The notes: generated from the letters alone by a model not told the origin. A stretch of 64,000 nt of DNA from RYN-230 sp963768945 (GCA_963768945.1 CAVYJW010000003.1:1488001-1552000); one strand, 5' to 3'. Positions 7,602 to 16,533 are shown, counted from the first letter of the stretch. A program made the numbers and translations.

Positions 7602-8834
7602 GTGGACAGGTCCAGGCCCGACCCGGCGGTGGCTGCCCTGGCGAAGGTGCCCGCCGGCCAGGTGGTGGCCTCGGGCGGCCTGGTCTGCGCCGACGACCTG
7701 CCCGACGGGCTCGTGATGGCCGATCACGTCGGCCGGATCGTGGTGTTCAACCAGGCGGCCACCCGGCTCACCGGTGTCGCGGCGCTCAACGCGCTGGGCC
7801 GGGATGTCCGGCAGGTCCTGCCGCTGCGCGACGCGGAGGGCCGCGGCTGGTGGGCGTGCGTCAACCCGTACCGCGGGCTGTCCACCCGCACGCGGCATCC
7901 GGAACTGCCGCTCTACCTGCCGGACGGCAGCGAGTTCCTGGTCACCATGGGCTACGTGCGGGTGCCCCGGTGCACCCCGGCCGCGGGGCAGGACTGGCCC
8001 GGGCCGGTCAGGCCGGGTGACGTCCAGCGCCTGGCGATCAGCCTGCGCGGCACCCAGCAGCGGATGCGCCTGGAACGCAGCCGCGCCGACCTGGTCTCCA
8101 CCGTCGCCCACGAGTTGCGGTCCCCGCTGACCAGCGTGAAGGGCTTCACCGCCACGCTGCTGGCCAAGTGGACCCGGTTCACCGACGATCAGAAGCGGGT
8201 GATGCTCGAGACGGTCAATGCCGACGCGGACCGGGTGACCCGGCTCATCACCGAGTTGCTGGACGTCTCGCGGATCGAGGCCGGCCGGATCGAGGTGCAC
8301 CGCCAGCTGGTGGACGTCCCGCAGCGCGCGGAGAAGATCGTCGCGGGCCGGGTCGCCGCCGGTGACCCGCCGGGCCGCTTCCGGATCGTGGCCCCCGAGG
8401 AGCTGCCGGAGACCTGGCTGGACGCGGATAAGGTTGACCAGATCCTCGGCAACCTGGTGGAGAACGCGGTCCGGCACGGGGCTGGTACCGTGACGATTGT
8501 GATACAGCCGGTGGACGACCTTCCCGCCCGGGCGATGACCCATCTGGGTGGCACCGGTGCGGTCAATGGTTCCGTTGCGGCTTATGGGTCTGCTGATGCA
8601 TCTGCGGTGGCGGTCTCGGTGCGTGACGAGGGTGACGGGGTGCCGCCTGAGATGGTGCCGCGGATCTTCCGGCAGTTCTGGCGCGCCAAGCGCCGTGGTG
8701 GTGCCGGGCTCGGCCTGTACATCGTGAAGGGCCTGGTTGAAGCGCATGGGGGGACGATCACCGTGCAGCGTGCGCCCGGTGGCGGCGCCGAATTCCGATT
8801 TACCATGCCCGCCGGGCTGCCCGACTTCGGGTAG
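7602..8834 (+). CDS. PAS-domain sensor histidine kinase (orphan)
   Basis: The kinase has about 410 residues from GTG 7602, chosen for GGAGG at 7587-7591; a TTG at 7548 is also in frame. A PAS domain occupies about residues 20-130 (GLVMADHVGRIVVFNQAATRL). The HisKA dimerization domain has phospho-acceptor H170 in STVAHELRSPLTSVKGF. The ATPase domain has an N box (GNLVENAVRHG), a G1 box (DEGDGVP) and a G2 box (GGAGLGLYIVKGLVEAHGG). No membrane helix is seen, so it is probably cytosolic. No response regulator is adjacent. A kinase at this locus is conserved in Streptomyces, but its partner and signal are not evident. Confidence 0.92.
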   Translation: MDRSRPDPAVAALAKVPAGQVVASGGLVCADDLPDGLVMADHVGRIVVFNQAATRLTGVAALNALGRDVRQVLPLRDAEGRGWWACVNPYRGLSTRTRHPELPLYLPDGSEFLVTMGYVRVPRCTPAAGQDWPGPVRPGDVQRLAISLRGTQQRMRLERSRADLVSTVAHELRSPLTSVKGFTATLLAKWTRFTDDQKRVMLETVNADADRVTRLITELLDVSRIEAGRIEVHRQLVDVPQRAEKIVAGRVAAGDPPGRFRIVAPEELPETWLDADKVDQILGNLVENAVRHGAGTVTIVIQPVDDLPARAMTHLGGTGAVNGSVAAYGSADASAVAVSVRDEGDGVPPEMVPRIFRQFWRAKRRGGAGLGLYIVKGLVEAHGGTITVQRAPGGGAEFRFTMPAGLPDFG

Positions 8835-9039
8835 GCGGGGGGCGGAGCGGCGGCCCGGGGCGTGCCCCGGCAGCGGGCCCTGGGGGCCTGCGGCCGTTGC
8901 CCTGCGACTCGCCCCGGTGGGCCCCGCAGGCTGAGCATCCCGGTGGCGGCAGCGCCGCGCCCCATGCCGCCGGCCCGATGATGGGCCGTAACCCGCAAAG
9001 ACTTTCCCCCTTTCCTATCCGGCCGCAGGAAGCAGGACG

Positions 9040-10158
9040 ATGTCCGCACCGAACAAGCAGTACGACCCCGTGGAGGTGGCGAGCCTGTCTCCCGGGGAGG
9101 TAACCCGCATGCGGGACGAGGCGCTGGCCGCCATCGCCGCGGCGGGGACGCTCGATGAGCTCAAGGCCGCCCGGCTGGCGCACGCCGGGGACCGCTCGCC
9201 GCTGCGCCTGGCCAACGCCGAGATCGGCGCCCTGCCCCCGGAGGCGCGCGCCGAGGCCGGCAAGCGGCTCGGCGCCACGATGCGCGAGGTCAGCCAGGCC
9301 CTCGCGACCCGCCAGCAGGACCTGGAGGAAGAACGCGATCAGCACGTCCTGATCGCGGAGGCCGTCGACGTCACGCTGCCCTGGGACCACCACCCCCAGG
9401 GGGCCAGGCACCCGGTCACCACGGTCGGCGAGCGGCTGGCCGACGTCTTCGTCTCCATGGGCTACGAGATCGCCGAGGGCCCGGAGATCGAGGCCGAGTG
9501 GTACAACTTCGACGCGCTCAACATCCCGCCCGACCATCCCGCCCGGGAGATGCAGGACACGCTGTTCGTGGCCGGGCCGGACGGCGGCCGGTCCGGGATG
9601 GTGCTGCGGACCCACACCTCGCCGGTCCAGATCCGCGCCATGCTCACCCGGCCGCTCCCGCTGTATGTGGTCAGCCCCGGCCGGTGCTACCGCAACGAGG
9701 CCCAGGACGCTACCCACAGCCCGGTCTTCCACCAGATCGAGTGCCTGGCCGTGGACGTGGGCCTGACCATGGCTGACCTGCGCGGGGCGGTCCAGGCTTT
9801 CGTTGACGCGATGTTCGGCGAGGGGCTGCGCACCAGGCTGCGGCCGGACTACTTCCCGTTCACCGAGCCGTCCGCGGACGTGTCCATGGAATGCCATGTC
9901 TGCCGGGGCGCCTCGACCAGGCCCGGCGGCCGGGCCTGCCGGGTATGCCGGTCCCAGGGCTGGATCGAGCTGGCCGGCTGCGGCATGGTGAACCCGCGGG
10001 TGCTGATCGCCTGCGGCATCGACCCGGACCGCTACAGCGGCTTCGCGTTCGGCCTCGGCATCGAGCGGGCCCTGATGGTGCGGCACGGGGTGACCGACAT
10101 CAGGGACACCCTCGAAGGGGACGTCCGGTTCAGCCGGGCATTCGGGGTGGAGGCCTGA
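9040..10158 (+). CDS. pheS: Phenylalanyl-tRNA synthetase alpha subunit
   Basis: PheS is the catalytic subunit of the alpha2-beta2 PheRS. The 372 residues comprise an N-terminal coiled-coil (about 15-110) and the class II core, including HPVTTVGERLADVFVSMGY, the motif 2 region HTSPVQIRAM...GRCYRNEAQDATHSPVFHQIE, and the motif 3 region SGFAFGLGIERALMVRHG. A Cys-rich insert, CHVCRGASTRPGGRACRVC, is near 285. The stop overlaps the pheT start in an ATGA-like junction at 10156-10160. Confidence 0.96.
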   Translation: MSAPNKQYDPVEVASLSPGEVTRMRDEALAAIAAAGTLDELKAARLAHAGDRSPLRLANAEIGALPPEARAEAGKRLGATMREVSQALATRQQDLEEERDQHVLIAEAVDVTLPWDHHPQGARHPVTTVGERLADVFVSMGYEIAEGPEIEAEWYNFDALNIPPDHPAREMQDTLFVAGPDGGRSGMVLRTHTSPVQIRAMLTRPLPLYVVSPGRCYRNEAQDATHSPVFHQIECLAVDVGLTMADLRGAVQAFVDAMFGEGLRTRLRPDYFPFTEPSADVSMECHVCRGASTRPGGRACRVCRSQGWIELAGCGMVNPRVLIACGIDPDRYSGFAFGLGIERALMVRHGVTDIRDTLEGDVRFSRAFGVEA

Positions 10159-12795
10159 TGCGCGTCTCACTGAACTGGGTGCTCGAGGTCAGCCGGCCTG
10201 GACCCGGACACCGATCCGGCCGAGGTTGGCCGGCGCCTCACCGCGGCGGGCCTGGAAGTCGAGTCAGTCGATCAGGTCGGGCACGACATCGAGGGAGTCG
10301 TGGTCGCGGAGGTCACGGCGATCGAGGATCTGACCGGGTTCAAGAAGCCGGTCAGGTACTGCCAGGTCGCCGCCGGCGACGGCGAGCCACACGGGGTCAT
10401 CTGCGGGGCGGTCAACTTCTCGGTCGGGGACCGGGTGCCACTGGCGCTGCCGGGGGCGCGGCTGCCCGGCGGATTCGAGATCGGTGCCCGCAAGACCTAC
10501 GGGCACCTGTCGGAGGGGATGATCTGCTCCGCCGCCGAGCTCGGCCTCGGCGACGATCATTCCGGCATCCTGGTGCTGCCCCCGGACGCGCCGCTGGGCA
10601 CGGACTTCGCCGAGTACGGGGGGCTGGCCGACCATGTGCTCGACATCGCGGTCACCCCGGACCGGGGCTACGCGCTCTCGGTCCGCGGCGTGTCCCGGGA
10701 GCTGGCCACGTCCTACGGGGTCCGTTTCACCGACCCGGCCTACGCCGACCTGCCCGCCGACGTCGCGGCGATGTCCGGCCAGGCGCATCTGGCCAGCATC
10801 GAGGATCCCACCGCGTGCGACCGCTTCGTGCTCCGCGAGGTGCGCGGCTTCAACCCGGACGCGCCCACGCCGCTGCGCATGCGGGTCCGGCTCGCCCGGT
10901 CCAGCCTGCGCAGCGTTTCCCTGGCCGTGGACATCACCAACTACCTCATGCTGCTGCTGGGCCAGCCGCTGCACGCGTTCGACGCCGACCGGCTCAGCGG
11001 GCCGCTCGTGGTCCGCCGGGCCCGGCCGGGCGAGAAGCTGGAGACCCTCGATCACGTGGTGCGCGAGCTCGACCCGGATGACGTCGTCATCGCGGACTCC
11101 TCCGGGGCCATCTCGATGGCCGGCACCATGGGCGGCCTGTCCACCGAGATCTCCGGCAGCTCGACCAATCTGGTGATCGAGGCCGCGCACTTCGACGCGC
11201 GGGCCATCGCCCGGGAGAGCCGGCGGCACCGGCTGCCCAGCGAGGCGTCCTACCGCTTCGAGCGAGGCGTGGACCGCGAGCTGCCACTGCCGGTCACGGC
11301 CAGGGCGGTGGCGCTGCTGGCCGAACTCGGCGGCGGGACGGCCCTGCCCGGCTGCACCCATGCCCAGGTGGACGTGCCGCAGGTAACGATTACCATGCCC
11401 GTGGACTACCCGGACAAGGTGGCGGGCACCGTGTACGGCCGCGACGCGGTCCTGCGCCGGCTCCACGACGTGGGCTGCGAGGTGTCCGAGCCGGCCAGCC
11501 GGGCGCAGGAGCCTGACACCGCCGGCGGGACGGCCCCGTCCCGCCGGTCTGCGGGCTCCGGCGCGAGCCGCTACCAGCGCCCGGACCACGGTAAGCATGA
11601 CCGCAGCAAGCAGATGCTGGCGGTCGAGCCCCCGTCCTGGCGGCCGGACCTGCGGCACCCGTGGGATCTGGCCGAAGAGGTCATCCGGCTGGAAGGCTAC
11701 GAGAACGTCCCGGTGCGCACGCCGCGGGCCGCGGCAGGCCGCGGGCTCACCGAGCGCCAGCGGCTCCGCCGCTCCACCGGCCGCTCGCTGGCCTGGTCCG
11801 GCTACGTCGAGGTGCTCAGCATGCCCTTCGGCTCCGCCGCCGACTTCGACCGGCTGCTGCTGCCCGCGGACGACCCGCGGCGCCGTGCCCCGGTGATCGC
11901 CAACCCGCTCAACGACGACGAGCCGCTGATGCGCACCATGGTGCTGCCCGGGCTGCTGCGGGTCCTGCTCCGCAACATTGGCCGGGGCTTCACCGACGTG
12001 GGGCTGTTCGAGACCGGGCGTGTTTTCCTGCAGCACCGAAACGGCCCGCGCGCGGCGCCCATCCTGCGCACGGACCGCGGGCCGACGGTGCAGGAGGTGG
12101 CCACCCTGGAAGCCGCGCTGCCCGAGCAGCCGCTGCATATCGCGGCGGTGGTCACCGGCGAGCGTGAACTGGACGGCTGGTGGGGCACGGGGCGCCCGGC
12201 GGGCTGGCAGGACGCCATCGAGGCGGCCCGCCAGGTACTGCGCGACAACCGGGTCCCGTTCCACATCCGGGCGGAGCAGACGCCGCCGTGGCACCCGGGC
12301 CGCTGCGCCGCGCTGTTCGTCCAGGTCGGGGAGGGGCAGGAGTGGCTGGCCGGGTACGCGGGTGAGCTGCACCCGCGGGTCATCTCCGCGTTCGGGCTGC
12401 CGCCCAGGACCTCCGCGATGGAGATGGACTTGTCGGTGATCGAGACCGCCGCGGCGGCACTCGGCCCCGTCGAGGCGCCGTCGATCTCGCCGTATCCGGT
12501 GGCCACCCAGGATGTCGCGCTGCTGGTGCCGGACAGCGTGCCCGCCGCCGAGGTGGAAGCCGCCCTGGTCGACGGCGTCCAGCACAGCGAGTACCAGGGA
12601 CTCCTGGAGGAGGTCCGGCTGTTCGACGTCTACACGGGCGAGCAGGCCGGGCCTGGACGCAAGTCCCTGGCCTACACGCTGCGGTTCCGCGCGCCGGACC
12701 GGACGCTGACGGTGGAGGAGACCACCGCGGCGCGGGACGCCGCTGTCGAGGAGGCCGCCCGCAGGCTGGGCGCTGCGCTCCGCGGGGCGCCGTAA
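10158..12795 (+). CDS. pheT: Phenylalanyl-tRNA synthetase beta subunit, apparent frameshift near the N-terminus
   Basis: The ATG at 10158 encodes the typical PheT start MRVSLNWVLE, but the rest of the protein is in the +1 frame. It resumes as GLDPDTDPAEVGRRLTAAGL at 10195 and runs open to TAA at 12793. The shift lies between 10174 and 10195. Downstream the tRNA-binding (EMAP-like), B3/B4, B5 and C-terminal anticodon-binding domains (SISPYPVATQDVALLVP to the end) are intact. A low-complexity insert (about 11500-11600) interrupts the B5 region. The linker between W and GLDPD is also about 11 bp shorter than usual. As PheT is essential, a sequence error or a short real deletion must be distinguished. 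GTG 10300 could start a shortened protein. Confidence 0.9.
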
Positions 12796-12796
12796 G

Positions 12797-12823
12797 CGCT
12801 GCGATCCTTTCCTGATCGCAGCG
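12797..12823 (+). terminator. Hairpin after pheT
   Basis: Perfect 10 bp arms CGCTGCGATC and GATCGCAGCG flank a 7-base loop immediately after the pheT stop. There is no T tract, as is common for actinobacterial terminators. Confidence 0.6.
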
Positions 12824-12843
12824 GCGGTACGTCTGGCGTGCCC

Positions 12844-12892
12844 TTTTCTCGACAGGAACAAGGATGAGCGTTTCTCGACAGGAACAACGATG
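12844..12892. repeat. Short direct repeat
   Basis: Two copies of TTTCTCGACAGGAACAA, each followed by (C/G)GATG, lie about 28 bp apart. In one frame the copies would encode SRQEQ. They sit in a gene-free gap between pheT and the MFS gene, at the left edge of the accessory island. Confidence 0.7.
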
Positions 12893-13061
12893 CGCGCTCG
12901 TATGTCGGTACCGTTCCCACTAGAGGTTGGCAGGCGACCACGGATCGTAGCCAAAACGGCGGACGTGGCCTGCACGCAGTGACTGATGCCGTCGCGCGGC
13001 GGCCGGGGGGCGGACCGGCCTGAAGGAGGAGGAGATCGCAAGCGGGGAACCCAGGATCCCG

Positions 13062-14294
13062 TTGAACGACCACACCCCGCCCGGCAGGGTCGCTGCGCCG
13101 CAGAGCCCATCGACCTTCCGCCAGGTCTTCGGGGTCTCGGAGTTCCGGGCGCTGTGGACGGCCCAGGTGCTGTCCGTCGTCGGGGATCAGCTGGCCAGGG
13201 TCGCGCTCACCCTGCTGGTCTTCCAGCGCACAGGCTCGGCGCTGCTGGCCGCGATCACCTTTGCTGTCAGCATCGTGCCGGCTTTCGTCGGCGGCCTGAC
13301 CCTGTCTGGCCTGGCCGACCGGCTGCCGCGCAGGCTGGTGATGATCGCCAGTGACCTCAGCCGCGCGGTGCTCGTGGCCATCATGGCCATACCCGGGATG
13401 CCGGTGGTGCTGATGATCTGCATCTTCGGCACCGTGACCCTGATCGGCGCGCCATTTAACGCGGCGCGCGCCGCGCTGTACCCCGACATCCTCACCGGGG
13501 ACCTCTACGTGCTTGGTACCGCAGTCACGCTGACGACCCTCCAGTTCGCCCAGGTCATCGGGTTCGCCGCGGGTGGCGCGATCGTTGGACTCTTCGGCGT
13601 CCGGACCTCACTGCTGGCGGACTCGGCTACCTTCCTCATCTCGGCCCTCATCACTCGAGCCCTGGTGCGGGCCAGGCCCACTGCCCGCACCGTGCCGCGG
13701 ATCCGGCCCCTGTCACTGTCGGATCTCAGCGCGGGAATCCGGCTGGTGTTCGGTAATCCTGCGCTGCGCACGCCCATGCTGCTCGGCTGGCTCGTAGCGT
13801 TCTACGACGCACCGGAGGGCGTGGTGGCTCCGCTTTCCCAGTCACTCGGTGGCGGGGACCTGGCGGCGGGCCTGATCCTGGCTGCGGCCGCGCTGGGCGC
13901 CTCCCTCGGCGCGGTGGGGTTCAGCCGCCTGGTGGGCCCGGAGCGACGGCTGCGGTGGATGACCCGCATCGCCCCGCTGGCGCCTGGCGTGCTGATCCTC
14001 TTCGCCTTCCGTCCTTCCTTGGCGGCCGCTCTGGCCATCCTCACGGCCAGCGGAATCTTCGACTGCTATCAGGTCGCCGCCAACGCCACGTTCGTCCAGG
14101 CCACCCCGCCGTCCCAGCGGAGCCAGGCGTTCGGAATCGTCCAGGGTGGAATGAGCCTGGGCCAAGGTGCGGCCATGATTCTGGCCGGTGCGGCCGCAGA
14201 ACGGTTCGCGCCCAGCCTGGTCATCGCCGTCGGCGGCGCCATCGGCGCGATGGCAGCCATCGTGGTCGCGTTGACGCGCCCGCGGGCGAGCTGA
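13062..14294 (+). CDS. MFS transporter (exporter-like)
   Basis: The 410-residue, 10-12 helix major facilitator resembles the MFS_3/EntS type. It has the motif A-like loop GLADRLPRRLVMIASDLSRA between helices 2 and 3, and PFNAARAALYPDIL. It most likely exports a small molecule; the substrate is unknown. The start is uncertain. The TTG at 13062 has no well-placed ribosome-binding site, whereas an AGGAGGAGGAG run at 13024-13034 lies about 28 bp upstream and precedes an in-frame ATC. It is the first gene of the island inserted between pheT and argC and is convergent with the peptide array on the other strand. Confidence 0.85.
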   Translation: MNDHTPPGRVAAPQSPSTFRQVFGVSEFRALWTAQVLSVVGDQLARVALTLLVFQRTGSALLAAITFAVSIVPAFVGGLTLSGLADRLPRRLVMIASDLSRAVLVAIMAIPGMPVVLMICIFGTVTLIGAPFNAARAALYPDILTGDLYVLGTAVTLTTLQFAQVIGFAAGGAIVGLFGVRTSLLADSATFLISALITRALVRARPTARTVPRIRPLSLSDLSAGIRLVFGNPALRTPMLLGWLVAFYDAPEGVVAPLSQSLGGGDLAAGLILAAAALGASLGAVGFSRLVGPERRLRWMTRIAPLAPGVLILFAFRPSLAAALAILTASGIFDCYQVAANATFVQATPPSQRSQAFGIVQGGMSLGQGAAMILAGAAAERFAPSLVIAVGGAIGAMAAIVVALTRPRAS

Positions 14295-14299
14295 CTGGC

Positions 14300-14313
14300 G
14301 AGTCGCGCGACTC
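14300..14313. terminator. Small palindrome after the MFS gene
   Basis: GAGTCGCGCGACTC is perfectly self-complementary and lies 6 bp after the MFS stop, between convergent transcription units. It may act as a bidirectional terminator for the MFS gene and the minus-strand peptide array. There is no T tract. Confidence 0.4.
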
Positions 14314-14367
14314 CTGCGCAATCTAGTCGCGATCCGGGCCAGGCAGATGTGGTGGCGGGTGTGCGGG

Positions 14368-14388
14368 TCAGCCCCATCCCTTGGTCAT
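14368..14388 (-). CDS. Peptide minigene MTKGWG, copy 1 (last in transcript order)
   Basis: The minus-strand ATG is at 14388-14386 and TGA at 14370-14368, encoding six residues, MTKGWG. The ribosome-binding site AGGAAGGAG lies six bases upstream. Translation is inferred only from the site and from conservation of the frame in all copies. No known function was recognised. Confidence 0.6.
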   Translation of the reverse strand: MTKGWG

Positions 14389-14432
14389 CGGGTTCTCCTT
14401 CCTGCGGGTGGCGGTGGTGGCGGGTGTGCGGG

Positions 14433-14453
14433 TCAGCCCCATCCCTTGGTCAT
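14433..14453 (-). CDS. Peptide minigene MTKGWG, copy 2
   Basis: This copy is identical in frame and signal to copy 1: ATG at 14453-14451, TGA at 14435-14433, and Shine-Dalgarno AGGAAGGAG at the same spacing. It begins 65 bp from copy 1. Confidence 0.6.
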   Translation of the reverse strand: MTKGWG

Positions 14454-14498
14454 CGGGTTCTCCTTCCTGCGGGTGGCGGTGGTGGCGGGGTGTGCGGG

Positions 14499-14519
14499 TC
14501 AGCCCCATCCCTTGGTCAT
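14499..14519 (-). CDS. Peptide minigene MTKGWG, copy 3 (first in transcript order)
   Basis: ATG is at 14519-14517 and TGA at 14501-14499. Its ribosome-binding site AGAAAGGAG is a perfect nine-base match to the complement of this organism's own 16S 3' end (CTCCTTTCT at 32283-32291), which strongly suggests real initiation. The upstream 190 bp lead to the divergent diguanylate cyclase gene. Confidence 0.65.
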   Translation of the reverse strand: MTKGWG

Positions 14520-14691
14520 CGGGATCTCCTTTCTGCGCTTTGCATGGCCAGGTTGTAGGTGTGGTATCGCAACATTGCGCGAAAAGTACTGCTTTGCGTG
14601 ACGATGATGCCTGACTTGACTCAGCAGGTAACGTAGGGTCATTGTCCGACGACTCAGGCACGGCAACCTGACGCCGATGCGTAACGGAGGA

Positions 14692-14722
14692 TTGACAGAA
14701 GGCATACTGGCCCTGTGACAAT
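14692..14722 (+). promoter_or_regulatory. Conserved promoter of the first diguanylate cyclase gene
   Basis: TTGACA (14692-14697) is followed after 19 bases by GACAAT (14717-14722), preceded by TGT as in an extended -10. The block GGCATnCTnGCnCTGTGACA is shared with the promoter region of the paralogous gene at 17045-17075, which argues for function. The 19-base spacer is longer than ideal. Confidence 0.6.
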
Positions 14723-14783
14723 ACGGGGCGATGCTCCTACCCCGTGCAAGGAACACCACCACCTGCCCGCCAGGGAGGCATTG

Positions 14784-16112
14784 ATGCAGCTTGGAGTGTG
14801 CAAACGAATGCACGCGCCACTCAGAGCTGCCCGTGCCTGGCCACTGTGGGAGTTGCCACGCTGGCTGACGGGTTACATCGTCGCCATGGTCGTGGTCTAC
14901 CTGGCGGTGCTCTCGGTAGTCGGCCAGTTCTACACCCTGTCCCCGCGCCAGATCGTGATATTCGGGGCCCTGCTCCTGTGCGGCGCCGCCACCGTCGAGC
15001 TGACCAAACGCTCTGGTGAGAACGCCGGACTGATCAACGACATCTACGGCGTCTGGGAACTTCCCATCGCAATTCTGCTGCCCCTGGGCTACGCGATGCT
15101 GGTGCCGGTCATCCGGCTTAGCCTCACCCAGTGGCGGGTCCGACAGATCCCTCTGCACCGCCGTGTCTTCACAGCGGCGATCATCGGGCTGTCTTACGCG
15201 GCCGGCGGGGCGCTGTTCCACGCGCTCTCCCATACTGGGTTCGAGTCGGTACCCAGCCCGCTGGACCATCCGACCGTATGGGTCCTGGCCATAGCCGCAG
15301 CCGCCCTGATGCAGTGGCTGGTGAACACCGCGCTGCTGCTGCCGGCCCTCAAGGGTGCCGACCCTGGGGTCCGGATCCGCGACCTGCTGCTGACCCGGGA
15401 GAGCGTCCAGAACGACGCGGCTGAGTTGTGTGTCGCGGTACTCGTCACCCTTGGCATTGCGGTCAGCCCTCTCGCGCTCGTTTTCGCGCTCCCGTTCGTC
15501 ACGCTTCTTCAGCGCTCGGTCAGGCATTCCCAGCTGATGGCCGCGTCTCGCATCGATTCCAAGACGGGCCTGCTCAACGCCGGAACCTGGGAACGCGAGG
15601 CAGCCTCCGAGGTTGCGCGGGCTGTACGTACTCGTACCCCGCTGGCACTGGTCCTGATCGACGTTGATCATTTTAAGCTGGTTAACGACCTTCATGGTCA
15701 CCTGGTTGGAGATAAAGCCCTTCGGGCTATTGCGCGCACCTTCAAGATTTTCTTGCGTGACTACGACCTCGCAGGCCGGTTCGGTGGCGAGGAGTTCGCG
15801 CTGTTGTTGCCGCAGACGAGCGCGGCTGACGCACGTCGAATTGCTGAACGTGTGCGCGTCCACATCGCCGAGATGCCGATCACCGTCAGTGATGAACCGA
15901 TGGCCGATACACTTCAGGTTACTGTGTCAATCGGGGTGGCGGCCCTCGGTACGACCTGGGACAGGACAACAGGCAGTCAGTTGACTGACTTGCTCGCGGG
16001 TGCCGACCGGGCCCTGTACCAGGCCAAGAACGCCGGGCGGAACCACGTGTGGATGTTCACCGACACCGAGACCGTGGGAGATAGGGCTATCCGGGAGCAG
16101 CAGCCCATCTGA
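14784..16112 (+). CDS. Membrane diguanylate cyclase (GGDEF domain), paralogue 1
   Basis: The ATG at 14784 follows GGGAGG at 14773-14778; the GTG at 14715 lies inside the promoter. The 442 residues carry about six N-terminal membrane helices (residues about 20-240). A C-terminal GGDEF domain has the active-site variant GGEEF at 334-338 and an inhibitory RxxD site, RDYD, at 325-328. It should make c-di-GMP from two GTP with product inhibition. The N-terminal region is not a sensor module I can name. The gene has noticeably lower GC and more A/T-ending codons than its neighbours. It is divergent from peptide array 1 and paralogous to the gene at 17134. Confidence 0.9.
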   Translation: MQLGVCKRMHAPLRAARAWPLWELPRWLTGYIVAMVVVYLAVLSVVGQFYTLSPRQIVIFGALLLCGAATVELTKRSGENAGLINDIYGVWELPIAILLPLGYAMLVPVIRLSLTQWRVRQIPLHRRVFTAAIIGLSYAAGGALFHALSHTGFESVPSPLDHPTVWVLAIAAAALMQWLVNTALLLPALKGADPGVRIRDLLLTRESVQNDAAELCVAVLVTLGIAVSPLALVFALPFVTLLQRSVRHSQLMAASRIDSKTGLLNAGTWEREAASEVARAVRTRTPLALVLIDVDHFKLVNDLHGHLVGDKALRAIARTFKIFLRDYDLAGRFGGEEFALLLPQTSAADARRIAERVRVHIAEMPITVSDEPMADTLQVTVSIGVAALGTTWDRTTGSQLTDLLAGADRALYQAKNAGRNHVWMFTDTETVGDRAIREQQPI

Positions 16113-16500
16113 TCCTGCTTGGTGTCGGCAATTCCCAGGCTCGCTCCCGGGTTCGGCTATCCCGCCACCGTGCCTGAAGTCGATGCAGGTTAGGCGGCTC
16201 CCACGGGATGCATTTGGCTGGCGTCATGATTTGCCTAAATTGTCCGCCACTATGCACTTGCTAAGAAACGGTTAAGTCGGTCCTCCCCCCTCTCCGATTC
16301 GGGCGTGCGGCCCAGGGGCATCAGCGCTGGGCAAGGTGCGGCCAGGCGCTAGCCGGGCCCTGGTAAGCGCTGTCAGCGGCGTTGTGTGGCGATGGCCACT
16401 GCGGCAACGGTGCCGCGGTCCCACGCGAACTGACCGGCGCACCGCCCAACCTCCTGCGCGGTCGGGTTGAGCAGTGCCGTCGGGTCAGTTTCTGTGGGTG
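16113..16500. other. Gap between cyclase 1 and peptide array 2
   Basis: I see no gene in this stretch. It has an AT-richer patch near 16215-16280 and a hairpin GCGGCA/TGCCGC near 16400-16415 that could end the minus-strand array transcript. The final 30 bp, near 16480-16500, look like a decayed repeat edge. Confidence 0.5.
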
Positions 16501-16506
16501 GTGGGT

Positions 16507-16533
16507 TCAGCCCCACTGGGTGCCGGCGGTCAT
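16507..16533 (-). CDS. Peptide minigene MTAGTQWG, copy 1 (last in transcript order)
   Basis: ATG is at 16533-16531 and TGA at 16509-16507; eight residues, MTAGTQWG. Shine-Dalgarno AGGAAGGAG lies about six bases upstream. It shares the Met-Thr start and Trp-Gly-stop end with the MTKGWG minigenes. Confidence 0.6.
   Translation of the reverse strand: MTAGTQWG

Larger units (their letters stand above)
14351..14545 (-). repeat. Tandem repeat array 1 (three units of 65-66 bp) carrying peptide minigenes
   Basis: Three nearly identical units each contain, on the minus strand, a C-rich spacer without long G runs, a Shine-Dalgarno sequence AGGAAGGAG (AGAAAGGAG in the first-transcribed copy), six bases ending CCCG, and a six-codon open frame. 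The unit is not a multiple of three over the whole array, so it is not one long repeated protein. No larger minus-strand gene follows before the convergent MFS gene. Confidence 0.9.

Noticed and set aside
8835..9039. T-box or other riboswitch before pheS
   Set aside because: Only a short GGCCC/GGGCC hairpin is visible; no T-box sequence or specifier loop could be recognised.
10264..13110. 948-codon minus-strand frame opposite pheT
   Set aside because: It is a shadow of pheT. The plus-strand frame has full PheT domain motifs.
14368..15863. Long minus-strand frames (117 and 454 codons) that end in ENPMTKGWG or EIPMTKGWG
   Set aside because: They are antisense to the cyclase gene or to its promoter and share only the stop codons of the minigenes. 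The Shine-Dalgarno sequence and ATG inside each repeat explain the ends better.
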